A stretch of DNA of 44,142 nucleotides, from contig JAHBMJ010000605.1 in assembly GCA_018398765.1 (NCBI GenBank), positions 1-44,142 on the forward strand, written 5' to 3'. The first letter of the stretch is position 1; each line of letters begins with the position of its first letter. Below, in pieces: positions 1-10,755 of the stretch. The notes under the pieces were generated by a model. That model saw only the letters and a list, made by a program, of their open reading frames with translations. It searched no databases and was not told the origin of the DNA. The translations under genes and the position numbers were made by a program. Source of the DNA: Chromera velia (taxonomy: Eukaryota; Sar; Chromeraceae).

Positions 1-839
1 GAGGAAAAGGTAAACAAGAAAGCAACGAAAACGTACAGAAGGCAAGGTGTAGTCTGTCCGTCTGTCAGTTAGTCTGCTGGTCTCTTTTTGAAGAAAAAGA
101 ACAGAAAAGGACGTCATATCATACAGTCTATCTACCAGATTCTCTGTCTGCACGCCTGCCTGCCTGTTTCTTAGCCTGCCTGTCTCTAGATCTTTTCGCT
201 CTCTGTCCTTGTCTGCCTGTGTGCCTGTCTAACCAGCCCTGTAGCTCTCCCTTGTGCGCCAGCACAAAAGAACACTCCCTTTCCCGCCCTGCATATCTCT
301 ATTGGCGGTGTTTGGCTTAGATGATTGACGGAAGTATCTTTTGTCTTGTTGTGCACGCAGACGATGATGGTCCTTCGTTCCACCACCATGGCTACAAAGA
401 TCCTTTGTGAATTTCTTGTCAACTGAGCCCCGGCGTGATATGTCACTGACCCGGTTAAACTTTGCACACAGGGGGCGGGGGGGGGGAGAGGTAGGATGGG
501 TCGGTTCGAAGGCAGAGAAAAAAAAAGGAAGCACTTTGTACACATCCCCCCCCTGCTTGCCCCGTGCGCCCTGCATGCCGTGTGAAATGGTCCAGTCTCC
601 CCCCCGTACTACCTCAGTCCCTTCTATCTCCCCCACCTCCTCCTTCTCGCGCCATCTCTTTCTGTCTGTATAGGACTGCCTGTCTCTCTGTGCGTGTGTC
701 CCTGAATTTTTCTCTCTCGTTCTCCCCCTAGCTCTGCGTGCGTGCTGGCATGTGTGCCTGTGTGTTCAAATGTCTCTACCCGTCCCTCTCTATCTATCCA
801 TCCGACGATCCACTCGTCTGTTCGTTTTCCTTCCATCGA
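1..839. repeat. Pyrimidine-rich simple sequence, no gene seen
   Basis: The stretch is rich in CTGT/CTGC and TCTC runs and resembles the simple sequence around 16-18 kb, including an 'agaaaagg..gtc' module followed by TCTG-type runs. The short ORFs on either strand are low-complexity and I see no domain in them. Confidence 0.6.
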
Positions 840-2893
840 GGTGCCTCTATTCTCTATGTATATTCTTGCGGTCTGGGTGCCTCTATTTGTAGTCTTGCGG
901 TCTGGGTGCCTCTATTTGTAGTCTGGCGGTGTGGGGGCCTCTATTTGTAGTCTTGCGGTCTGGGTGCCTCTGTTTGTTGTGTTGCGGTCTGGGTGCCTCT
1001 ATGTATAGTCTTCTACGTAGTCTTGCGGTCTGGGTGCCTCTATTTGTAGTCTGGCGGTCTGGGTGCCTCTATTTGTAGTGTTGCGGTCTGGGTGCCTCTT
1101 TTTGTAGTGTTGCGGTCTGGGTGCCTCTATTTGTAGTGTTACGGTCTGGGTGCCTCTCTTTGTAGTCTTGCGGTCTATATACCTCTATTTGCAGTTTTGC
1201 GGTCTGGGTGCCTCTATTGGTAGGTTTGCGGTCTGGGTGCCTCTATTTGTAGTGTTCCGGTCTGGGTGCCTCTATTTGTAGTGTTGCGGTCTGGGTGGCC
1301 TCTATTTGTAGTCTGGCGGTGTGGGTGCCTCTATTTGTAGTGTTGCGGTCTGGGTGCCTCTCTTTATAGTCTTGCGGTCTCGGTGCCTCTATTTGTAGTC
1401 TTGCGGTCTGGGTGCCTCTATTTGTAGTCTGGCGGTGTGGGGGCCTCTATTTGTAGTCTTGCGGTCTGGGTGCCTCTATTTGTAGTCTTGCGGTCTGGGT
1501 GTCTCTATTTGTAGTCTGGCGGTCTGGTTGCCTCTATTGGTATTCGTACGGTCTGGGTGCCTCTATTTGTAGTGTTGCGGTCTGGGTGCCTCTTTTTGTA
1601 GTCTTACGGTCTGGGTGCCTCTATTTGTAGTCTGGCGGTGTGGGTGCCTCTATTTGTAGTCTTGCGGTCTGGGTGCCTCTATTTATAGTCTTCTACGTAG
1701 TCTTGCGGTCTGGGTGCCTCTCTTTGTAGTCTGGCGGTCTGGGTGCCTCTATTTGTAGTGTTGCGGTCTGGGTGCCTCTTTTTGTAGTGTTCCGGTCTGG
1801 GTGCCTCTTTTTGTAGTCTTGCGGTCTGGGTGCCTCTATCTGTAGTCTTGCGGTCTGGGTGCCTCTATTTGCAGTTTTGCGGTCTGGGTGCCTCTATTGG
1901 TAGGTTTGCGGTCTGGGTGCCTCTATTTGTAGTGTTGCGGTCTGGGTGCCTCTCTTTGTAGTATTGCGGTCTAAATACCTCTTTTTGTAGTGTTCTGGTC
2001 TGGGTGCCTCTATTTGTAGTGTTGCGGTCTGGGTGCCTCTGTTTGTTGTGTTGCGGTCTGGGTGCCTCTATTTGTAGTCTTGCGGTCTGGGTGCCTCTCT
2101 TTGTAGTGTTGCGGTCTGGGTGCCTCTCTTTGTAGTCTTACAGTCTGGGTGCCTCTATTTCTAGTCTTGCGGTCTGGGTGCCTCTATTTGTAGTCTTGCG
2201 GTCTGGGTGCCTCTATTTGTAGTCTTGCGGTCTGGGTGCCTCTATTTGTAGTGTTGCGGTCTGGGTGCCTCTATTTCTAGTGTTGCGGTCTGGGTGCCTC
2301 TATTTGTAGTGTTGTGGTCTGGGTGCCTCTTTTTGTAGTCTTGCGGTCTGGGTGCCTCTATTTGTAGTCTTGCAGTCTGGGTGCCTCTATTTGTAGTGTT
2401 GCGGTCTGGGTGCCTCTCTTTGTAGTCTGGTGGTCTAGGTGCCTCTATTTGTAGTCTGGCGGTCTGGGGGCCTCTATTTGTAGTCTTGCGGTCTGGGTGC
2501 CTCTCTTTGTAGTCTGGCGGTCTGGGTGCCTCTATTTGTAGTCTTGCGGTCGCTGCCTCTATTTGTAGTCTTGCGGCCTGGGTGCCTCTATTTGTAGTGT
2601 TGTGGTCTGGGTGGCAGTGGGTGCCTCTATTTGCAGTCTTGCGGTCTGGGTGCATCTATTTGTGTCCTTGCGGTCTGGGTGCCTCTATTTGTTGTCTTGC
2701 GGTCTGGGTGCCTCTCTTTGTAGTCTTGCGGCCTGGGTGCCCCTATTTGTATTGTTGCGGTCTGGGTGCCTCTATTTGTAGTGTTGCGGTCTGGGTGCCT
2801 CTTTTTGTAGTGTTGCGGTCTGGGTGCCTCTCTTTGTAGTCTTGCGGTCTGGGTGCCTCTATTTGTAGTCTTGCGGTCTGGGTGCCTCTATTT
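840..2893. repeat. 29-bp minisatellite array (about 70 units) with a 680-bp higher-order repeat
   Basis: The unit is about 29 bp and reads roughly TCTGGGTGCCTCTATTTG followed by TAGTSTTGCGG. Variants alternate among 'agtcttgcgg', 'agtgttgcgg' and 'agtctggcgg'. Two rare variants recur exactly 680 bp apart: a unit with the extra block 'ttctacgtag' (1011 and 1691) and a 'gcagttttgc' unit (1191 and 1871). A 23-unit block was therefore duplicated within the array. Because 29 is not a multiple of three, the array is not a protein repeat; the ORFs across it are chance open frames. It ends directly before a likely 3' splice site ('tttggag') and may lie in an intron of the exon that follows. Confidence 0.95.
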
Positions 2894-2894
2894 G

Positions 2895-3536
2895 GAGAGG
2901 AGACGGCGAAAGGCGAAAAAGCAAATTCGGATGCCGCTGGGGGGTTACCGCCTGAGCTCTACCGGACGGCACTGGATCGACAGAATGGGGCCAGCACGTC
3001 GGGAGCAGATAAAGTCGTGACGATCACAGCAGTGCTCAGTGCCACTGAGGCACAAGGGCAGGATGTTGGTCTCATTGATGGAGACACAGGGGCGGTGATG
3101 AGAGAGGCGGTCCCCCCACCTGATGAGAAGAAGAACAAAAAGTCAAAAGGCTTAGCCCGTACAGAGACGCGTGCCGAGAGGCTTGTTCAGAGGCAAGAGA
3201 AGAAACGGAAGGTTAGCAGGCGTCCGAATCCTTCTATCCAGCTTCAGTCTGGCAGCGACGATCATCAGGAACCTCCCGCTGCTTTTGGATCAGCCCCCCC
3301 CCCCGCCCGAGACTGGCAGCGTCTCTGGAGACGACGAGGTGGAATTTGTCCGGCAGATTGGCCAGACATACAGCGGCTCTGTGGGCCCCAGCAGCTCACT
3401 GGCAGCAGCAGAAGCTGCAAGGTCCTCAGCAACGAAGCCCAGTCTTTGGTGGTGCCGCCGCGTGTTGCGAGAAAGAGAGGCACTAGCAAGTTTCCGAAAA
3501 AACGTTGACGTGAAGCCCAGGGTCGAAAATGCTTAG
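2895..3536 (+). CDS. Orphan 3' coding exon, hydrophilic protein of unknown function, frame break at a C run
   Basis: I do not recognise this protein. From just after the minisatellite an open frame encodes a polar segment with a Lys/Arg-rich stretch (around 3130-3220) followed by a Ser/Asp-rich one. At 3294-3304 there is a run of eleven C. Beyond it the first frame becomes low-quality, while the neighbouring frame gives a plausible acidic-to-basic sequence starting near SVSGDDEVEFVRQIG and ending in TAG at 3534-3536. I infer one exon with a one-base length change in the C run, either a mutation or an assembly error. No Met start is visible, so the 5' part must lie upstream beyond the array. 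The composition and polar bias look coding, but no family can be named. Confidence 0.4.
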
Positions 3537-3768
3537 TCTCAGACCGTGTAGAACCATACGTGCCGATCGGTGTCTTGGAATCAGTTCTGCGGAAGCGGGA
3601 GGCGAATGGAATTGGGGAGAAGAGGGCCGAACATTATTACATACACACACATAGAAGGTGACCACACAGATTCTGATCGATGCACGTGCACGCAGTGGCA
3701 CGCACGCCCAGTTGGACAATGGGATGCAATGGGCACTTTTGCCTTTTTGTCGTTGTCCCTCTCTGTCT

Positions 3769-3770
3769 CC

Positions 3771-3820
<50 letters not shown>

Positions 3821-3822
3821 TG
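3769..3822. repeat. (CT)n-(GT)n compound microsatellite
   Basis: Uninterrupted CT dinucleotides pass directly into GT dinucleotides. The several overlapping ORFs here on both strands are products of this repeat. Confidence 0.95.
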
Positions 3823-4864
3823 TATGCGGGTATTTGTGGGTCTGTATATATGCATGCGTGTGCCCATTTACTCATGCATGTCTCTAACTCACCCACAATT
3901 AGTCTGTTGGAGACGGTGAATCTCAACATGGGCAGAGGATAACAGAGTGTGACGGGTAGGCTGGTCGTAGTGCGAGCGTGAGCGAGCGCCCCACCCTCCT
4001 GCATCGACTGTGATTGTCAATGAGCCGGCCCGCGTGTGCGTCTTTCCGGGCCGTGATTGAAGTGAACGCGTGCGTCGTTGCATGGGTCTTAGCCACACGA
4101 ATCAACAGTCGCGTTTCTGTTGCCTAATCTGTTGCATGAGAGAATAGAATCAGAGTGATGATAGGAACAAAGTGAGCGTCACTGAGCGAAGGAATAGCAA
4201 CGAACACGTCGGAACGCCTGACTTGACAGACCTTCGTGTCTGAATCTGTGAATCACCTAGTAGTCACATTACTGTTATTACACAGAGAGTGTTTTAGTAA
4301 GTACTTAAACTTACAAGTGTAGCTACAAGTCTAGCTAGTAGACTCTAGTTATAAGTAGCTCCATACTATTATATATGATTCGATTATAATCTAATTTATC
4401 TAAATTATAATCCAATTCTAAAAAACTTAGGTAAAAAACTATAATGTCAATTAATAAAAAACTTTCAACAAGGGCATAATGTTTGACCATAGTAACCGGG
4501 GTGCATACTGTTCATATAGGCAACTTAATGCAAGTCTGAGTGGGAGAGCGTCTGACTAGATATTAAGTCCCGGTATGATCCCTATAGTATGAACTGAGTG
4601 TGAAACAGCTAGAAATGCAACGGGTGCACATAACAGTTGCTAGTAACCTTTTGTATCATAATTAATAAAACACGTATATGTATGGTCACATAGTTTTAAA
4701 TTTTCAATAACAGGAAATGTTTTATTTTTTAATTCTATAATATATACACAATGCTTACGTTATAGCTCTAGTGCTAGCTGTTAGGCTAGCTCACACATAA
4801 TTGAAGACCTCAGGCTGTCATAGGATTTCATTCCAGAGACGTAACACTGACATCCCAGACCGAT
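3823..4864. other. Intergenic, no gene seen
   Basis: AT-rich, notably 4300-4800, with frequent stops in all frames. It lies between the orphan + exon and the 3' end of the ankyrin gene. I see no RNA gene or conserved motif. Confidence 0.6.
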
Positions 4865-5365
4865 TTAATACTTTAAGAGCTTAAGTATTTTGTCATAATT
4901 TTTTGCCGGACCGTTGAGGTTTGCAACTTTCAGCGGTGTGTTGCCATACTACAGACACAAAGCCATTAATTCATGCAGAAAATGAAAGGAAAGATAAAAA
5001 GAATCCAAACTTATAGGTGTAACAATTTATTAATTCATACTGTCATCGTTTTCACTCAGTGACTCTTTCTTCCACCACTTTCGATCACTCTTCAGTTCTG
5101 TCTGTCGACCCGGATAGCACAACTGCCAGCCAGCAAATTAACACAATATAAATGAACGAGGGCGAATCAAAAGGTCGGGCCCGGAAGGGAGAGCATGCAC
5201 AAAAACACCACAGGAAAAGTAACTGTTCGTAGAATACTTTTCGGATGTTGAAGGCAAATCTGGCGGTTGCCAGGCTTCTTAGTTGCAGGAGGAACGAAGG
5301 AGAAGAAATCAATGAAAAAACATAGAAACGAAGTCACGGAAGATCAAAAGGAGGAAAAAGAAAAG

Positions 5366-5403
<38 letters not shown>

Positions 5404-5560
5404 AGAAGAAGAAGAAGAAGAAGAAGAAGAAAAAGAAGAAGAAGAAGAAAATGTCTCTGACCAAGTCTGGCTTAATTTTGTTGGCTCCTGCCCTGACGAG
5501 AACTTCCACCACGTTCACGTGTCCCTGCATTGATGCCTTCAAAAGCGGCGTCTGGCCGTC

Positions 5561-5597
<37 letters not shown>

Positions 5598-5885
5598 GAG
5601 GGGAAGGAACCATGGGAGTGGATGGAGGAGGAGCGGGGGGGGAATCTGAATGCATGAAACGGGGTTGCGCGGGGCGGAGACATACAATCCCTGCGACTAA
5701 GTAAACATACTCACTTATTGACCGCTCGCTAGCTTCTCTGAAATCACTTAAGTGCATGTGCTTGTGACAGCAGTTGCATGCACGACGTTCGCTCTATTTG
5801 AGTGTCCCTGCATCCATCCATGATCCACAGACAGACAGAGCCCATTCAACTTTCATGCCATTCAGTCAATCAAACAAACTTTTAT

Positions 5886-5919
<34 letters not shown>

Positions 5920-6527
5920 TGACGCACGCACACCTTGTCTGCCCTGTCCTTGTCAGCTCCTGCCGCAAGGAGAGCCCTCACCACTCCCGTGTAACCGTTC
6001 TTCGCTGCCATCCAGAGGGGAGTCCTTCCAAACTGCACACATACATACAGATGTACATCCATCCATCCATACATACATACATACTTGCATTCTTCAAATC
6101 AGCGCGCATGCAATTTCCCATGAGCAGCCAGCCAGCTAGTGGAGTTCATTCCCAGGAACAGATGCAAAATGCAGAAGAATAGATTAGATCGATCGAGAGA
6201 TTGGAAGCTAGCTAGGTGAAAGCACGGCAAAAACAAACGCAAGACCGATCGAGTCCAACCCGACGCTCGACAGGGTGAGGTTGTTTGTGCTCTTCACCTA
6301 TGTGCAAACATACAGTAGCTGTCCGACAGTAGCCGGGCACATTGCTGACGAGGATCTATGCAGACTAGAAGGAGCGCATTGAATCACCCTTGCACGCACC
6401 CACTTCGTCTGCCTTGTTGGTGTCGGCCCCTGCCCTCAGCAGGGTGAGGAGGAGCCCTTGATGCCCGTTCTCTTCTGCAAGGAAGAGCGGCGTCCGTCCG
6501 ACCTGCAGACAGACAGATTGACAGATG

Positions 6528-6580
<53 letters not shown>

Positions 6581-7615
6581 ACACACACACACACGCACAC
6601 ACTCACTCATTCATTCTAGCACTCGTTTAGTCACTCACTGCTAATATGCGCTCGCAGGTGCAGACAGACAAGGGAGAAGGCAGAGAGTTAGAGGGGCAGT
6701 GAGTGTGGCGACAGGGAAGGAGAAACACACACAGACTCGGATGCATTCAACCTTTCAGAAAATTGAATGAAAAAACGAGCCAGCCAGTGGAAATCTGCAC
6801 GCATGCATGTATGCAGATATTGATGGATAGATGAAATTCAATCACCTGCTTCGTCTGCCTTATCCTTGTCGGCCCCCTTTTTGAGGAGGATAGACACCAC
6901 CTCTGTATGGCCGTTCTCGGCAGCGATGCACAGCGGCGTGCCTCGGTTCTGCAGGAATGAAGGGGAAGAAATTAAGAGGTCTAACAAAAGTATGGAAGCA
7001 AGAGAAAAGGGAAATGGAGCACGGTCACTTTGGAAACCGCAGAAGAGAAATCACAGAAAGAAGAAAGGTGGAAAGGAAGAAAGGAACACAAGAAAAAAAC
7101 AAAAGAGAAGGAACTGAACAGAGAGAGAAAGAAGGACTGATGACCCCAGGTGCATCAGAAACGAACGGCATCTCACGTAACATGCTTGCCTGCCCAAACC
7201 AAAAAGCCAAATCCTGTATGCAGCAGCAAAAGATTAATTTGCCTACATGTCCCCCTCAAGCAGGCCTCCCGAAGATTCTTCGAATGAAAGAACGAACTCT
7301 CCCCAACCCAAATCAACCCAAGTAACTCCACCCCCCCTCACCCTGTTATCCCGTGGGCTTTCCCAGTTGATCTTCCGAGGGTCTCTGTTCGTCCAGGAAT
7401 CCCCGTTGAGGCTGCTGGTCACCTGGCTTGCGTCACCTCTCATCGCTGCCCAGTAGAGGGCCTCGCCCTCGTCGTCTAACTGCTTTTTTTCCTCGTAGGA
7501 GAGACGCCGCAGACTTGAAGGATCCGACTGCAAGGAAAGGATGGTCAGGAGTCAGAAACAAAGAGACTGTCAAGCAGACTGGGAGAGAGGCTATATGAAT
7601 GCACACGCACGCACG

Positions 7616-7657
<42 letters not shown>

Positions 7658-9184
7658 AAGGGGGGGGAGAGAGAAAGAGAGAGAGAGAGAGAGATTACTC
7701 GAGAAAAAAAAAAGAAAAGTAATATAAGAAAAGCGAATCCAAAAGAATGAATTTGGCAGCATACGCCGTGAATCTTCCTCATCTAGAATACAGAACACAT
7801 TTTCTCCTCACTGTCCTTTTGTTCTTCTTGGAAGACCAAGGCCGCACATGCAACTCAACAGAGCAGCCCGTTTTCCTGTCTTCTCTGAATCGATCAAAGA
7901 GACCTGAAATCAGCCCACAACACACTGTCTTCTCTGAATCGATCAAAGAGACCTGAAATCAGCCCACAACACACACAATCGAACTTGAAAATCCACACAA
8001 ACCAGTCAGACAGCCTTTTCCGCTCTCTTCTCTGAATCAATCAAAAAGGAAGAAAACAAACCCCGTCCCTGTGCCTTTGGACTTGCCTTTTTCTTGTCTC
8101 CCTCAGATTCGCCTCTTCCGCCCGTCTCCCTCATTCCTGACGTATGCTCTGCTGAGTCTTTCACCGTCTCTTTCACCACCAGCCGAAGGAGGTCCAGCGC
8201 CCCCTCCACTCGGGGGGATCGGGGGCTCGGGACGCTCTGCAGCACTCCTAGGGCGGCCTCGATTGCCGCAGTGCCACCCACACTCTGCAGGCAGGGAGGC
8301 AGGGAGGATGGTTGGTTGGTTGATTTCCCCATCATCGGTCGACCATTTTTCAGACAGCATGCAAGTTCCTCCTCAAAAATCAAGTTTTGACTTGTACCTG
8401 CATACTTCAGTAAAAGAACGTCCTGCAGGGTGACTATCGTCAAGTAAAAAGGGAGGGGCGAAGGGAGGGAGGAAGGAGAGAAGAAACGAAGGAGAGAGAG
8501 AGGAAGGGAGGGAGGAAGGAAGAAAGACAGAAAGGAAGGAGAGAGGGAGCTAGGAAGGGATGGGCAGCGGCGTCCATTGGATGAAGCCAGGCAGGCAGGT
8601 GCAGGGTGAAAAGAGCGCACGCAAAGATGAAGGAAGGACCAGACGAGGGAGAGAGAGAGCTCGGCGAGACGGGAAGCGAAGAAGCGAAGGAGGACGAACC
8701 ACGGGGGTGCGCGCGTGTGGAACAAAAAAAGAAAAAGAACAGAAGTAAGCAATAGCGAAGGAAATGCTGTGAGACTCTGACGAGCCTCGATCGGGGGGAC
8801 TGTATGCAGGTCAGACCGACAATACGAAGCAGCATGCGAAAACGTGCATGCATTTAGTGCACAACCTTGTTTGTATTCCTCGACGTCTGAAGTATATACA
8901 TGGAGCCCAGGTGCCCGGCCGAGTAGGAGACGAAATTGTACGCCTGCGGCTTTACGTACCTGGATGTCGATTCTACTCTCCCCCGAAGAGAGGTGTCTCA
9001 CGAGGTCATCCATGTACAGGGTTCCCACCGCGCGGTTCTCCAGGAAGATCTGAAATTTCTTCCTGTTGGGGTCCAGGCTCTTCATCGCGTTTCGTTTTGT
9101 GTCCCTGGCCTCCGACACGCGCAGTCCAGAAGCCAGAAGACACATGCAAGTCGTGACCGCCACAAATAGGGACAAGCTGCGCAT
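4865..9184 (-). CDS. Ankyrin-repeat protein with signal peptide, eight exons
   Basis: Model exons in transcript order: 9184-8960, 8422-8087, 7527-7342, 6948-6850, 6502-6404, 6032-5934, 5560-5462, 4948-4865, all joining in phase 0; predicted length about 408 residues. Residues 1-26 form a hydrophobic signal peptide (start MRSLSLFVAV), so the product probably enters the secretory pathway. Each of the four 99-nt exons encodes exactly one 33-residue ankyrin repeat beginning at the (D/V/F)G(R/Q)TPL turn and ending near GADKDKADE. The last exon holds a degenerate repeat (YGNTPLKVA) and a TAA stop. Exon 3 carries a diverged first repeat (GEALYWAAMRGD). Ankyrin repeats are protein-binding scaffolds; the partner is unknown. 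Exon 1 ends at CAG|GTACGT. Two donors appear to be GC (AAG|GCAAGT after exon 2, GAA|GCAGGT after exon 4). A GT..AG segment inside exon 2 is possible but breaks the frame at the obvious sites, so I kept exon 2 whole. Confidence 0.8.
5365..5594. repeat. Intronic (GAC)n, (GAA)n and (CA)n tracts flanking an ankyrin exon
   Basis: A (GAC)n tract at 5365-5402 and a (GAA)n tract at 5403-5450 lie in the intron just past the donor of exon 5560-5462. A (CA)n tract at 5563-5594 lies directly on the acceptor side, so the polypyrimidine tract on the minus strand is a (TG)n repeat. Asp- or Phe-rich ORFs over these tracts are artefacts. Confidence 0.9.
6521..6601. repeat. Intronic (CT)n-(CA)n microsatellite
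   Basis: This lies just upstream, on the minus strand, of the acceptor for ankyrin exon 6502-6404. Similar tracts at 5889-5915 (CT), 6061-6083 (CATA type) and 7609-7694 (CA then GA) occupy other introns of the same gene. Confidence 0.9.
7609..7694. repeat. Intronic (CA)n and (GA)n microsatellites
   Basis: Dinucleotide runs separated by a short G run, in the intron between ankyrin exons 2 and 3 of the model. Confidence 0.9.
7877..7974. repeat. Perfect tandem duplication of a 49-bp unit
   Basis: The 49-bp unit starting 'tgtcttctctgaatcgatca' occurs twice back to back (7877-7925, 7926-7974) with no difference I can see. A partial third relative ('ctcttctctgaatcaatca') lies near 8020. The location is intronic. 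Identity implies a recent duplication or an assembly artefact. Confidence 0.95.
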
Positions 9185-9482
9185 GGTGGTGCGTTAAACC
9201 TCTCCGCCTTGTCAGTGAGGTGTGTGGAAATATAGACACTCCAGTCTCCAGTTATATATCAGAAGTGTGTGTGCAGTTTGAGTACAATGTACATAAGGGT
9301 TCGCACACTCCTCCAAGCGACTCGATTCCAACGATTCCAAGACAAAGTATGTTGCAGGACCAACCGAAACGGACATGTGGTCCATCATGTGGGAACGCGT
9401 GAGTGTGGACTCAAAAGAATCCATCCATTAATTAAAAGACATATATAATGAAAATCATTTTTGAAAAAAAAAAATTAAAATC

Positions 9483-9518
<36 letters not shown>

Positions 9519-10755
9519 GTGCATGCAAGCAGAAAAAAGAATTCATAAATTCGATCAAAAATCATGCAAACAAATTAATTATACTCTTCAAGCAACGTGC
9601 GCGCGTTTTGCGCGCGCGCTATACTAACGAAGCAAGAAACATGTAAAAAATGCAATGAGCCTAAATTTTGATACTGAACTTCTAGACTGAACCGAATGCA
9701 TATTGAATTTTAATTTTCAGATAAGCCTCCTCATTTCTTTGAAATTCTTTCCCCCCCTTGTTGTTTCCTGCTTTTTCTTTTGCTCTCTCATTTTTTTTCC
9801 CTCTTTTTATAAAGGAAGAAGCATACGCACATAGACGTGACCCGCATGCACGGACAAAAAAAAATATATAGTTGTTTTAAACAAGCCTAAAATAGCACCT
9901 AAGATTAGAATACACACTTCAGACAGATACTGGCTACATATGCATAACTTAGAAACACGTAATTGAAGGAATCTGAAGAAATTTAGTTTGGAAACTAGTT
10001 TGGAAATATTTGGAAATCCAGTCTTGTTCTAAGTCTAATTCTAAGTCTTAATAACACACTTCATCAAAGAACTTCATTAAAGAATTTAATTAGAAAAAAA
10101 ATTGAAAATATGCATTTCAAAGTTAGCAATAAATTACAGTAAATTGCCAGTGATTGATAGAAAATTAATTAAGATTAATTTTTTACTATTATAATTCTGT
10201 AATTTAAAAAGAGTTACAAAAGTTATAGAGAAGTTGTTCCAAAAATGATAGACAAATCTTGTGACAGAGTTACAAAACATCAATCAAATGGGGTACCTGT
10301 TACTAATAAAATAAATATCTTTATGGCTTCAATGGAACACCTGTTACTAAGATATATACCAAGATACAACTGTGTTAAAAGATCTAGTAAAATTAATTAA
10401 AATACGTACATTCAAAATGATTTGAAGAATATTTTCCATAAAATAATTTTAGAAACTATCCAACAATCAGGCAGAGACCGACGAATCTAGAGAAATTTAG
10501 AAAATTTTAGAACTATATAGAACAGGAATCTAAAAGATGACTGGGAGGACGACAGAAAGCGTTGCAGTCTAGCTTGCAATGACACCACTGCATGCAGGCT
10601 GATGCAGTGTTATTTGAAGCAGAGTTGTGGTGCTGCACGGCTTGATCGACAGTGATTCAACACCTGACTCCGAGCTTACCTGTGCTCATGCACATTGAAG
10701 TTCACCTAGAAGTTCACACATAGCGGACACGATCTATCACAGAGCTCACTGGCGG
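9185..10755. other. AT-rich intergenic region, upstream of the ankyrin gene
   Basis: No credible ORF. It contains an (AT)n microsatellite at about 9486-9517 and a self-complementary 'gcgcgcgttttgcgcgcgc' stretch near 9600. It separates the ankyrin start at 9184 from the stop of the receptor-L gene at 10756, so any ankyrin promoter should lie at its left end; I cannot identify promoter motifs. Confidence 0.6.

Noticed and set aside
2242-2839. Long repeat-encoding ORFs on both strands across the minisatellite
   Set aside because: The 29-bp unit shifts frame every copy; the ORFs merely lack stops and have no constraint.
840-2893. CRISPR array
   Set aside because: Contiguous repeat units without unique spacers, in a eukaryotic context.
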